This document shows positions 26,369 through 34,763 of a stretch of DNA of 64,000 bases, one piece after another. The notes beneath the pieces were generated by a model. The model was given only the letters and a program-made list of their open reading frames with translations. It was not told the DNA's origin and did no database searches. A program made the position numbers and the translations under genes. Numbering within the stretch: position 1 is the stretch's first letter; the number at the start of each line of letters is the position of its first letter. The DNA comes from CBDDLD01 sp965250025 (lineage in GTDB: Bacteria > Bacteroidota > Bacteroidia > Flavobacteriales > Flavobacteriaceae), in contig OZ252283.1 of the NCBI GenBank assembly GCA_965250025.1, forward strand, positions 2,170,001 through 2,234,000, in the 5' to 3' direction.

Positions 26369-27310
26369 TTACAATGCGGAAACATTATGCTTTGCAGCTT
26401 CAAATTCTTTCATCATATCAGCTACAATCTCTGCTACAGGCTTGATATTGTGTATGAGGCCTGATATCTGTCCTATTTCGAGCTCTCCATCTTCCAGATC
26501 GCCTTCAAACATACCTTTTTTAGCTCTGGCACGTCCTAAAAGTGTTTTCAGTTGTTCTGGTGTTGGGCCTGTTTTATACAATTCCTGCACTTGGTTGTAA
26601 AACTTATTTTTAATCAATCGCACTGGAGCTAATTCTTTCAGAGTCAATTGTGTATCTCCTTCTTTAGCCTCTACAACAACTTTTTTAAAAGCTTCATGTG
26701 CTGAAGATTCTTTACTGGCTACAAATCGACTTCCTACCTGAACCCCATCGGCTCCCAACACCATACATGCAAGCATGGCATTTCCTGTGGCAATTCCGCC
26801 AGCTGCAATAAGCGGAATTTGTAATTGTTCTTTAACCATAGGAATCAATGTTAATGTTGTTGTTTCGTCTCTTCCGTTATGACCTCCAGCTTCAAAACCT
26901 TCTGCTACCACAGCATCAACTCCGGCTGCTTGTGCTTTTAAAGCAAACTTCACGCTACTTACCACATGCACCACTGTAATCCCTTTATCTTGCAACCATT
27001 GAGTCCATGTTTTAGGGTTTCCTGCCGAAGTGAATACAATTTTAACACCTTCCTCGACGATGATATTCATAATCTCCTCAATGTTTGGGTATAGCATAGG
27101 AACATTTACCCCAAAAGGTTTATCAGTTGCTGCTTTACACTTTTGTATGTGTTCACGGAGAACATCCGGGTACATTGAACCTGCTCCTATAAGCCCCAGT
27201 ATACCTGAATTACTTGCTGCTGAGGCTAATCGCCAGCCACTATTCCATATCATTCCGGCCTGAATTATTGGATATTCAATACCAAAAAGTGTTGTTATTC
27301 TGTTCGTCAT
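26369..27310 (-). CDS. Nitronate monooxygenase family flavoprotein
   Basis: This FMN-dependent enzyme of the NMO / 2-nitropropane dioxygenase / FabK family is a TIM barrel. Supporting segments are EYPIIQAGMIWNSG (11-24), a VNVPML strand, GFEAGGHNG with the conserved His of class I NMO (about 138-146), PLIAAGGIATG and LGADGVQVGSRFVA. It would oxidise nitronates to carbonyl and nitrite; FabK-like enoyl reductase activity is an alternative. The ATG overlaps the subtilase stop by 1 nt (TAATG), which suggests translational coupling with a secreted protease. Confidence 0.87.
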   Translation of the reverse strand: MTNRITTLFGIEYPIIQAGMIWNSGWRLASAASNSGILGLIGAGSMYPDVLREHIQKCKAATDKPFGVNVPMLYPNIEEIMNIIVEEGVKIVFTSAGNPKTWTQWLQDKGITVVHVVSSVKFALKAQAAGVDAVVAEGFEAGGHNGRDETTTLTLIPMVKEQLQIPLIAAGGIATGNAMLACMVLGADGVQVGSRFVASKESSAHEAFKKVVVEAKEGDTQLTLKELAPVRLIKNKFYNQVQELYKTGPTPEQLKTLLGRARAKKGMFEGDLEDGELEIGQISGLIHNIKPVAEIVADMMKEFEAAKHNVSAL

Positions 27311-28923
27311 TAAGATTTTAGTAATTTAAATGTTTTTGTTCGTGATCCGGATACTACTCTCACCAAATACACTCCTGTTGTTATTCCAGATACATTAAGC
27401 TGATTGTGTGCCCTAGTCAATGTAGATTTTAGTACACGCTGCCCCAACTGGTTGTATATGGATATTTCTGTAGTATTAACACCTCCGGGAAATGTAATGT
27501 TGATGATATCTGTTGCCGGATTCGGTGAGAATTTAAAGATCTCAACTTCTTCTTCCAATACACTCAAAGCTATTTGTCTCGCCAGAGATAGACTTGGTAT
27601 ACCATGTCCCAAAAAATTATCTGGCGTACTGTATTGCGATGCTGATTCTCTAACAATCTGCATCATTTGTATTGGTGATAGATCTGGTAATGCCTGCCAC
27701 AAGGAAGCAATTCCTCCACACATAATGGGACCGCTAAAAGAGGTACCACTATTTTGAGTTACTGTATTACTTTCTGAAACCACAAAAGCACTCTGCCCTC
27801 TGGCAACTACATCAGGTTTTTGTGTAGGTTGTGCATTACTTCCTATAGAGCTGAAACTGGCATAATTACCATCAGCATCCACTGCTCCAATGGATAATAC
27901 CTCCGGTGCATCGGCAGGTGCGCCTACCGTTTGCCAATCAATACCTCCTGCATTGCCTGCACTAACCACAACCAGAATCCCTTTTTCTACAGCTATAGAT
28001 GCACCTCTGGAAATAAATGCTGTTTGACCATTCATGTCTGCAGGTGTATAATCGTAATCCGGATTGTCATACACACGGTATCCCAGCGATGTGTTGATCA
28101 TATCAACTCCAAGGCTATCGGCGCGTTCCGCAGCCTCTACCCAGTAACTTTCTTCAACAGGGTTCTCACTTCCTGCATCTTCCGTCCTGAACAAGTAATA
28201 AGAAGCATCTGGAGCAGTCCCGACATACTGATCTTCTATAAAACCAGCCATAGTACTTAATACCCTAGTACCATGCGAGTTAGCCGTGTAGGCATAAACA
28301 TCAGATGTTCGATCTACAAAATCATAACCATTGAGTAGACTACCGTTGTCTCGTAAACGCTGAAACGCTCCCATGGTATTGACATTAGGAAATCCGGAAT
28401 CCATAACTGCTATAGTAATACCTTCTCCTGTGAAATCGTCAATATGCAAATCGTCTGCATCAATCATTTCGACCTGATTTTGGGTACTTCCATAATTATA
28501 GGTTACCAACGTTTCTTCAACTTCAAACTTTTGTTCTTGCTGTGCTGTTCTCGATAAGGTATTTAAGCCGTTATTAGCAAAGTCTATAGTATCTACAAAA
28601 CCCAGTACTATTAATGCATTAATATCTGACTCCGTGCCTCTTACATGTACAGCATTGAACCATTTGGATTTTGCCATTACAGTAATACCCGTTTGCTGCT
28701 TGAGCTGTGTGATATAGTTTTCATTGACCGGTACATCCCGTTCATCGATTGTTATATTATGTCTTTGCTTTCGATCTATCGCTTTTTGCGTGAGAATGGT
28801 TATAGGGTTTGCCAGAGCATCCTGCACATTCGGCTTATCAGTAAGGTACACCCATGCATCTTGCTGTGCATATGCATAAATTGACACATGGAACACTAAA
28901 AGCATTAAAATCTTACGGATCAT
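27310..28923 (-). CDS. Secreted subtilisin-like serine protease (S8) with T9SS sorting domain
   Basis: This 537-aa exoprotease has a signal peptide (about 1-19), a propeptide-like region, and a catalytic domain with D175 (AVMDSG), H217 (SHGTR), oxyanion N324 (SAGN) and S395 (GTSFSG). All catalytic residues are present. The C-terminus (about 460-537: FSPNPATD, TTGVYLVRVV, FKLLKS) is a type A sorting domain, so it should cross the outer membrane by T9SS. It lies 21 nt downstream of mnmA and overlaps the next gene by 1 nt. Confidence 0.92.
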   Translation of the reverse strand: MIRKILMLLVFHVSIYAYAQQDAWVYLTDKPNVQDALANPITILTQKAIDRKQRHNITIDERDVPVNENYITQLKQQTGITVMAKSKWFNAVHVRGTESDINALIVLGFVDTIDFANNGLNTLSRTAQQEQKFEVEETLVTYNYGSTQNQVEMIDADDLHIDDFTGEGITIAVMDSGFPNVNTMGAFQRLRDNGSLLNGYDFVDRTSDVYAYTANSHGTRVLSTMAGFIEDQYVGTAPDASYYLFRTEDAGSENPVEESYWVEAAERADSLGVDMINTSLGYRVYDNPDYDYTPADMNGQTAFISRGASIAVEKGILVVVSAGNAGGIDWQTVGAPADAPEVLSIGAVDADGNYASFSSIGSNAQPTQKPDVVARGQSAFVVSESNTVTQNSGTSFSGPIMCGGIASLWQALPDLSPIQMMQIVRESASQYSTPDNFLGHGIPSLSLARQIALSVLEEEVEIFKFSPNPATDIINITFPGGVNTTEISIYNQLGQRVLKSTLTRAHNQLNVSGITTGVYLVRVVSGSRTKTFKLLKS

Positions 28924-28944
28924 AGCTTTTTCTTTTCCTGCAAT

Positions 28945-30132
28945 TTAAGAAATAACTCCCGAACCTACTAACTCATCATCAATATACCACGCTACAAATT
29001 GACCTTCTGTGATTGCAGATTGTAAATTTTCAAACTCTACGTATAATCCTGAATCTACTTTATGGAGTATTGCTTTTTGTAAGGGTTGACGATAACGAAT
29101 ACGTGCTTGTACTTGTAGTGTATCATCTGTTTTTAAAGCCATGTCTTCTCTTACCCAATGCAATTCATCATGAGATATGAACAGGGCTTTTTTCAATAGT
29201 CCCGGATGTGATTTACCTTGACCGGTATAAATAACATTACTCACTACATCCGTATCGATAACAAATAATGGTTCTTTGGTTCCTCCTACGGCTAAACCTT
29301 TACGTTGCCCCTTAGTGAAATAATGAGCGCCTTGATGATTACCAACCACTTCTCCATCTTGGAGTGTGTAATCTACTTTCTGGGTAAGGTATGCCAACGC
29401 TTCTTCTTTTGAATCAAAGCTAGGTGTTTCCTTGTTATAGTGTTGGTGAGCAGCATCTATTTCTACTATAACCCCTGTTTTGGGTTTTAATTGCTGTTGT
29501 AAAAACTCGGGCAATCTTACTTTACCTATAAAACATAGGCCTTGTGAGTCTTTCTTTTCTGCGGTAATTAGATTCTGTTCTGCGGCTATAGCTCTGACTT
29601 CAGGCTTAGTCAATTCTCCAATTGGGAACAATGCTTTGGCTAATTGCTGCTGTGACAATTGACACAGGAAATAGGACTGATCTTTATTCGTATCCACACC
29701 TGCCAATAATTGGTGGGTCGTTTTACCATTTACTTCTATTGTGCCTTTACGACAATAGTGTCCTGTAGCTACATAATCTGCTCCGAGTTCCATGGCAATA
29801 TCCATAAAGACATCAAACTTTATTTCTCTATTGCAAAGTACATCAGGGTTAGGGGTACGACCTTTGGCATACTCATTGAACATGTAGTCTACTATACGTT
29901 CTTTATATTGTACACTTAAATCTACCGTTTGAAACGGAATCCCCAGCTTATCTGCTACAATCATGGCATCATTACTATCTTCTAACCAAGGGCATTCGTC
30001 CGAAATGGTTACAGAATCATCATGCCAGTTTTTCATAAACAGACCAATAACTTCATAGCCTTGCGCTTTTAATAAATATGCCGCAACACTTGAGTCTACT
30101 CCCCCTGAAAGTCCTACAATAACTCGTTTCAT
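28945..30132 (-). CDS. mnmA: tRNA-specific 2-thiouridylase MnmA
   Basis: MnmA thiolates U34 of tRNA-Lys, -Glu and -Gln using ATP and a relayed persulfide sulfur. The PP-loop SGGVDSS is at 9-15, and the two catalytic cysteines are C100 (NPDVLCNREIKF) and C200 (GLCFIGKVRLPEF). The length of 395 aa is slightly more than usual, with a 50-residue stretch around 225-275 less typical. A -7 element lies 25 nt upstream (30165-30158). It leads a run with the subtilase, NMO and AraC genes. Confidence 0.95.
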   Translation of the reverse strand: MKRVIVGLSGGVDSSVAAYLLKAQGYEVIGLFMKNWHDDSVTISDECPWLEDSNDAMIVADKLGIPFQTVDLSVQYKERIVDYMFNEYAKGRTPNPDVLCNREIKFDVFMDIAMELGADYVATGHYCRKGTIEVNGKTTHQLLAGVDTNKDQSYFLCQLSQQQLAKALFPIGELTKPEVRAIAAEQNLITAEKKDSQGLCFIGKVRLPEFLQQQLKPKTGVIVEIDAAHQHYNKETPSFDSKEEALAYLTQKVDYTLQDGEVVGNHQGAHYFTKGQRKGLAVGGTKEPLFVIDTDVVSNVIYTGQGKSHPGLLKKALFISHDELHWVREDMALKTDDTLQVQARIRYRQPLQKAILHKVDSGLYVEFENLQSAITEGQFVAWYIDDELVGSGVIS

Positions 30133-30157
30133 TATCTGTTTGGTCTGAAATTTTGTG

Positions 30158-30165
30158 CAAAATTA
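30158..30165 (-). promoter_or_regulatory. Probable -7 element of mnmA
   Basis: Minus-strand TAATTTTG fits TAnnTTTG, 25 nt before the ATG at 30132. The -33 region is taken up by the terminator of the upstream gene and has no TTTG. Confidence 0.4.
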
Positions 30166-30171
30166 CAAAAT

Positions 30172-30198
30172 AAAAAAGGTAATCGTATACCGATTACC
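30172..30198 (-). terminator. Terminator of the MORN-repeat protein gene
   Basis: GGTAATCG / CGATTACC encloses TATAC, and on the minus strand a six-T run follows (30177-30172). It lies 34 nt past the stop at 30232. Confidence 0.85.
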
Positions 30199-30231
30199 AT
30201 TCTCTAAACTTATACACCTTATAGTAAAAAT

Positions 30232-30942
30232 CTATGGTTTCATTTTTATCACCTCCTTTGTGGTATGATTTACTTTTTTAGTCAGTTTTCCTCCTTTGTA
30301 ATATTCCCAAATTCCTACTTTTTTATCCGATTTATATGTTCCTTTTGATTTTATATTGCCATAGATATCATAATATGTAGATTCTCCATTGAGTTCCCCA
30401 TCTTTGTATATCGATGTTTTGATCAACGTATTAGATTCTGAATACCAATTTGCTTCTCCGGAAAGCTTCCCTGACTTATAATTCGCTTTTTCTGCTATTT
30501 GCCCATTGTCATAGTATACCATTCTATTTCCACTGAGTTGTCCTTGCACATTATAGTTTTCTTCTATCATTATTGCATTCGATTTTCTGTGATAGAAAAT
30601 CCATTTTCCTATATAATTTTTACCATCCATCATGCCCTCACTGATCAACTTACCTCTTGAGGTAAAAAACTTGACACTAGCCTTTTTGTCTTTATCATTA
30701 AATACCTTAGTGGCACTCAAAACACTTTTTCCTTTTGATAATTTATAGTACTTAAAAGTGTCTATCTCTTTACCATGTCTAAAATTTCCAATGTACCTCA
30801 CCTGATCGGTACCTTCGTAGTTTTTTGTCCATATTCCGTGCCTTTTACCGTTTTTATCTAACTGATTAACTGATTTTTGTGCAAAACCATTTGTTAAAAT
30901 TATCGTAAAAAAAAGTATGAGATTGATTTTTTGTTTAATCAT
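30232..30942 (-). CDS. Exported MORN-repeat protein (YwqK family)
   Basis: This 236-aa protein has a signal peptide (about 1-22, ending NGFAQ) and at least five MORN_2 variants such as GKRHGIW, GQLSGNRMVYYDNGQ, GKLSGEANWYSE and GELNGESTYYDIYGN. The family name 'YwqK antitoxin' is historical; here there is no toxin beside it and the protein is exported, so a structural or binding role in the envelope is more likely. It is divergent from the fasciclin gene with a 58-nt shared region. Confidence 0.82.
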   Translation of the reverse strand: MIKQKINLILFFTIILTNGFAQKSVNQLDKNGKRHGIWTKNYEGTDQVRYIGNFRHGKEIDTFKYYKLSKGKSVLSATKVFNDKDKKASVKFFTSRGKLISEGMMDGKNYIGKWIFYHRKSNAIMIEENYNVQGQLSGNRMVYYDNGQIAEKANYKSGKLSGEANWYSESNTLIKTSIYKDGELNGESTYYDIYGNIKSKGTYKSDKKVGIWEYYKGGKLTKKVNHTTKEVIKMKP

Positions 30943-30950
30943 TTTTTAAA

Positions 30951-30983
30951 TTTGTTAAACAAACTAATGTTTAAATGTTGAAC
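30951..30983. promoter_or_regulatory. Repeated GTTnAA boxes between divergent genes
   Basis: GTTAAAC (30954-30960), GTTTAAA (30969-30975) and GTTGAAC (30977-30983) lie in the 58-nt divergent region. The first is part of a near palindrome TTTGTTAAACAAA (30951-30963). They could be binding sites of a regulator for one or both genes. Confidence 0.4.
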
Positions 30984-31000
30984 AATTAAAACTCAAAAAA

Positions 31001-32434
31001 ATGAAAATTATTTCAAAAACATTAAAGTTGCTACCATTATTTCTATTGGTTTTAGGTTTAAATTCTTGTAGTGATGACGATGACAACAACACACCGGCTC
31101 CTCAAACAAACACTATTGTAGATGTAGCTGTTGCAAACGGTTTAACTTCTCTGGCTGCAGCTCTGGAAGCTACTAATCTGGTTGGCACCTTACAAGGCCC
31201 AGGTCCTTTTACAGTTCTTGCGCCTAGTAATGATGCTTTTACTGCTTTCCTTACTGCTGCTAACATTGATTTAGATAATTTGTCTACTGAAGAAAGAGCA
31301 TTGGTACGTAATGTATTATTAAATCATGTTATAAATGGTGAACTTGCAGCTGCTGACCTAATCAGCTTAGGTTCCGGATATACTAGTACTAATGCAGTTG
31401 GTGCCGGTGATAATAATATGAGTATTTATTTTAATGCTTCTGCTCCTGCTAACGTACGATTTAACAATGTCTCTTCTGTAACTACAGCCGATGTTGACGC
31501 TGATAATGGGACTGTACATGTAGTTAATGCAGTTATTGGTCTACCTACCATTGTTGACTTAGCTGCTGCTAACGATGATTTTTCTAGTTTGGTTGCTGCA
31601 TTGGGTGCTGCAGATGGTGATCTGGTTACGACTTTGAATAGCGAAGGTCCTTTTACAGTACTGGCACCAAACAATGCTGCTTTTGCTACATTTTTGGATG
31701 GAACACCTCTAGGGAATGTTGATACAGCTGTATTATCACAACTACTGTTGAATCATGTCATTAATGGTAGTATCAGTGCTGCTGACTTAACCGGTTTAGG
31801 TTCGGGCTATAGTAATACTCGAGCTTCTGGTCCATCTGATGAAAATTTAAGCATCTACTTTGACACCGATGGTGGTGTAACTTTCAATGGCGCATCTACC
31901 GTTTTTAATGGCGGTGCTGATATCGTAGGTACTAATGGTATTATTCATGGTGTAGATACAGTAATAGCCATTCCTACCATAGCAACGTTTGCAACTACAA
32001 ATCCTGCACTTAGTAATTTGGTAAGTGCTTTACAACTTGCGGATACGGGTACTCCTACTGTAATGCCTTCGTATATTGAAGTGGTATCTGATGATACAGC
32101 TGGTCCTTTTACCGTATTTGCGCCTACCAATGATGCCTTTGCTGACCTTCTGTTAGAATTAGATCCTTCTGGTAGTACTGCCTTAGGCGATTTAGATCCG
32201 GCAACTGTTGATGCTGTGTTATTGATGCACATTGTAAATGGTAATATACAGTCTACTGGATTACCCAATGGAATGGTAACGACCTTAGGTGGTGATATTA
32301 CAGCTGACAATACAGCATTTACCTTAACTGATCCTCTTGATCGTGAAATTTCAATCGTTACAACTCTTGTAGATATACAAGCTGCTAACGGTGTTGTACA
32401 TGTGGTTGGACGTGTTATACGTCCTGGCATCTAA
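31001..32434 (+). CDS. Lipoprotein with three fasciclin (FAS1) domains
   Basis: This 477-aa lipoprotein has Cys23 (LNSCSDDDD) and the acidic stretch that marks surface lipoproteins of this phylum, followed by three FAS1 domains at about 38-180, 182-325 and 327-477. Each shows the FAS1 H1 motif (GPFTVLAPSNDAF, GPFTVLAPNNAAF, GPFTVFAPTNDAF), a LLNHVINGEL-type helix or variant, and the closing GTVHVVNAVI / GIIHGVDTVI / GVVHVVGRVI strand. Adhesion or matrix binding is likely. Domains 1 and 2 are more alike than domain 3, which carries a short insert after its first helix. Confidence 0.92.
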   Translation: MKIISKTLKLLPLFLLVLGLNSCSDDDDNNTPAPQTNTIVDVAVANGLTSLAAALEATNLVGTLQGPGPFTVLAPSNDAFTAFLTAANIDLDNLSTEERALVRNVLLNHVINGELAAADLISLGSGYTSTNAVGAGDNNMSIYFNASAPANVRFNNVSSVTTADVDADNGTVHVVNAVIGLPTIVDLAAANDDFSSLVAALGAADGDLVTTLNSEGPFTVLAPNNAAFATFLDGTPLGNVDTAVLSQLLLNHVINGSISAADLTGLGSGYSNTRASGPSDENLSIYFDTDGGVTFNGASTVFNGGADIVGTNGIIHGVDTVIAIPTIATFATTNPALSNLVSALQLADTGTPTVMPSYIEVVSDDTAGPFTVFAPTNDAFADLLLELDPSGSTALGDLDPATVDAVLLMHIVNGNIQSTGLPNGMVTTLGGDITADNTAFTLTDPLDREISIVTTLVDIQAANGVVHVVGRVIRPGI

Positions 32435-32498
32435 GCAATAAAATGAAAAACTATGAGGCTGATTACCTCACATTTTTATATTGATTGATTTAGTTAGT

Positions 32499-32530
32499 AA
32501 AAAGCCTCTGATATTTGCAGAGGCTTTTTT
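32499..32530 (+). terminator. Terminator of the fasciclin lipoprotein gene
   Basis: AAAAAGCCTCTG / CAGAGGCTTTTT is a perfect 12-bp stem with a 7-nt loop and six terminal T. The A-rich 5' arm would allow some activity in reverse. Confidence 0.9.
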
Positions 32531-32593
32531 AATTTAAAAATATTTAAGATATTTACTGTATTAAAGACATTTAACGACTAACTAACCAACCTT

Positions 32594-32626
32594 AAAAAGT
32601 CTTTTGATTTATTCAAAAGGCTTTTT
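32594..32626 (+). terminator. Second, tandem terminator
   Basis: AAAAAGTCTTTTGA / TCAAAAGGCTTTTT pairs over 14 bp with one G-T wobble and a 5-nt loop. It is 64 nt after the first terminator and serves either as a back-up or for an unrecognised short RNA. Confidence 0.75.
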
Positions 32627-32707
32627 ATCTTTTATAAGATATCGTCTTTTAGACCAATCTAAAATGCCTAAGACTAAGTATCAATACTACTGAAACTTTT
32701 TTATTAC

Positions 32708-32737
32708 AAAAAGCCCCAGTAATTCTTACTGAGGCTT
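32708..32737 (-). terminator. Terminator of yidC
   Basis: On the minus strand AAGCCTCAGTAA / TTACTGGGGCTT forms a 12-bp stem with one wobble and a 3-nt loop, followed by T residues. It lies 28 nt past the yidC stop. Confidence 0.85.
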
Positions 32738-32764
32738 CTCTTTCTTTACAATAATCTTGGATTA

Positions 32765-34675
32765 CTATTTCTTTCTACGTTGCTGTGCTTGTTTTTGTTG
32801 CTCTGCCTGCTCCATCATTTCTTTCATTTTACGTTGAAAACGGTTCTCCTTTTTAGGTTTGGCTTTATTCACTTCGATCTTAGCCAATACCTTTTCTTCA
32901 TCAATAATATAATTCTTAATGACTAACATGATCCCTATACTAATAAGGTTAGATATAAAGTAGTATAAACTCAAGCCCGAAGCATAGTTATTAAAGAAGA
33001 ACAACATTAGTAACGGCGAGAAATAGATCATATATTTCATCATTTTACTCATATCGGGCATGCCTTCCTGTGTGGGTTGCGATGCCATTTGCTGTCCCGT
33101 GGTCATCTTCATATAGAAGAAGATCGCAATAGCGGCCAATAATGGAAATAAACTCACATGGTCACCATAGAACGGGATACTGAATGGTAATTCTAATATG
33201 GTATCATATGACGATAGATCTTCTGCCCATAAAAAGCTTTTTTGTCGTAGGTCAAATGCTGTTGGGAAGAACATAAACAGGGCATAAAATACAGGGATTT
33301 GCATTAATCCCGGCAAACACCCACTTAGAGGGCTAGCTCCCGCTTTACTTTGTAAAGCCATGGTTTCCTGCTGTGCCTTAAGCTTATTGTCTTTATACTT
33401 CGTTCTGATAGCATCCAATTCTGGTTTTAGAATACGCATTTTTGCCTGAGACAAAAACTGCTTATACTGTACAAATGATAAGAGTATTTTTACCAGAATG
33501 GTCATGACTATAATTGCAATACCATAAGGTAAAAAGCTACTTAACCATCCAAATAATGGAATAAACAATGCTTTATTAATCCAGCCAAAAATACCCCATC
33601 CAAAAGGAATACTCTCCTCTAGCCCTTTTCCATATTGTTTTAATGTCTTGCTATCTGTTGGACCGTAGTATAAGCCTAAGTTCTCATTCAACTGCCCACC
33701 TTTGAACTCTAAAGGTAATTTAGAGGTATATAGTTTTGTATACAAGGTATCTACTTCCTCATCTTCTACCAAATCTTTTGAAGATAACGCCACTGTTTTG
33801 AATGGTTGTTCAGCTACTAATATGGAGCTGAAGAAATGCTGACGATACGATAACCAGGATACATCTTGCTCCGTTTCTTCATCATCGCCCATTTGAGATA
33901 ATTTATCTATTTTATCACCATCGTGCTGATAGGTCAGCCTTGTATATCGATTTTCATAACTGATACTTTTAGCATGCCTGTAACCCTTTTGAACCCAACT
34001 TAAGTCGATTTCTTCAGAACCACTGATGACACTTTCTAAACCTTGTGACCTTATGGTAAAATCGATCATATAATTATCGGGCTGCATCTCGTATCTGTAC
34101 TCTAGAAATTGAGATTCAGAAACCTTTAATTTCATTGAAACTATAGTATTCTTACCATTCTTAGTTACACTTGGTTGAAAATACTGATCTTCTGTATTTA
34201 GTGTTCTATTAGCTGTTGTACTAAAGTTGATGTTGAATTTAGCATTCCCATCTTTTACGATGTAAATGGGTAATGAATCGTAATCCACAAACTTTACCAG
34301 TTTCACTTGTGTTAAGTACCCGCCTTTATTACTGAACTTCAATTCAAAAACATCAGTGTTTACTACTGTTTCTTCATCTTTGGCTGAAGGTAACATAGAG
34401 GCATAAGCAAATGCTCCCAGTTTATTTCTTAAGGCTACTTGCTGTACTGAATCTGTTACTGAGGCATTAGAATAATCTTCTGAGGAGGTGACTAAACTTT
34501 CATTTTGCTCTTCCGCTTTGGCTTTTTTATCTGCTTCTACCTGTTCTTGTTCTGCTTGTTTTTGAGCTTCAATTTCTTCTGGCGTTGGTGCCTGTTGATA
34601 CATGATCCATAATAAGATTCCGAATATGAGTACAAATCCTATTATTGAATTGATATCTAATTTCTTTTCTTCCAT
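32765..34675 (-). CDS. yidC: Membrane protein insertase YidC
   Basis: YidC inserts and folds inner-membrane proteins with or without SecYEG. The 636-aa chain has an N-terminal helix (about 10-27), a large periplasmic beta domain (about 60-345), and the conserved five-helix insertase core. The core begins with WGIFGWINKALFIPLFGWLS, and includes QAKMRILKPELDAIR in the cytoplasmic loop and LSGCLPGLMQIPVFYALF. The end is a basic Lys/Gln-rich tail (after about 600) that may contact the ribosome. It follows pyrG by 88 nt, with a hairpin between. Confidence 0.96.
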   Translation of the reverse strand: MEEKKLDINSIIGFVLIFGILLWIMYQQAPTPEEIEAQKQAEQEQVEADKKAKAEEQNESLVTSSEDYSNASVTDSVQQVALRNKLGAFAYASMLPSAKDEETVVNTDVFELKFSNKGGYLTQVKLVKFVDYDSLPIYIVKDGNAKFNINFSTTANRTLNTEDQYFQPSVTKNGKNTIVSMKLKVSESQFLEYRYEMQPDNYMIDFTIRSQGLESVISGSEEIDLSWVQKGYRHAKSISYENRYTRLTYQHDGDKIDKLSQMGDDEETEQDVSWLSYRQHFFSSILVAEQPFKTVALSSKDLVEDEEVDTLYTKLYTSKLPLEFKGGQLNENLGLYYGPTDSKTLKQYGKGLEESIPFGWGIFGWINKALFIPLFGWLSSFLPYGIAIIVMTILVKILLSFVQYKQFLSQAKMRILKPELDAIRTKYKDNKLKAQQETMALQSKAGASPLSGCLPGLMQIPVFYALFMFFPTAFDLRQKSFLWAEDLSSYDTILELPFSIPFYGDHVSLFPLLAAIAIFFYMKMTTGQQMASQPTQEGMPDMSKMMKYMIYFSPLLMLFFFNNYASGLSLYYFISNLISIGIMLVIKNYIIDEEKVLAKIEVNKAKPKKENRFQRKMKEMMEQAEQQKQAQQRRKK

Positions 34676-34692
34676 CTATATATTCATATTTA

Positions 34693-34727
34693 ATGGTCTT
34701 GCTAAATGTATACTATAACAAGACCAT
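34693..34727. repeat. Inverted repeat between pyrG and yidC
   Basis: ATGGTCTTG (34693-34701) and CAAGACCAT (34719-34727) are perfect 9-bp arms around a 17-nt A/T-rich loop. On the minus strand it is not followed by a T run, so it is not a normal terminator. It may be an mRNA processing or attenuating structure, or an operator. Confidence 0.55.
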
Positions 34728-34763
34728 ATTGCTTTTAATGAGACATCAAAAAGCTATCCAATA

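Larger units (their letters stand above)
32435..32764. other. 330-nt gene-free region with stacked hairpins
   Basis: This convergent region between the fasciclin gene and yidC has no credible open frame. It holds a weak hairpin (TGAGG 32454-32458 / CCTCA 32466-32470, then TTTTT), two plus-strand terminators (32499-32530 and 32594-32626) and one minus-strand terminator (32708-32737). The 63 nt between the two plus-strand terminators are A/T-rich. A short RNA ending at the second terminator is possible but I see no promoter match for it. Confidence 0.6.

Noticed and set aside
30232..30942. Toxin-antitoxin system suggested by the YwqK family name
   Set aside because: The protein is exported, has no toxin partner nearby, and the MORN repeats are a structural feature; the family name is historical.
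31945..32430. 161-codon open frame antisense to the fasciclin lipoprotein
   Set aside because: It mirrors the repeated FAS1 coding sequence; no start signal or family similarity.
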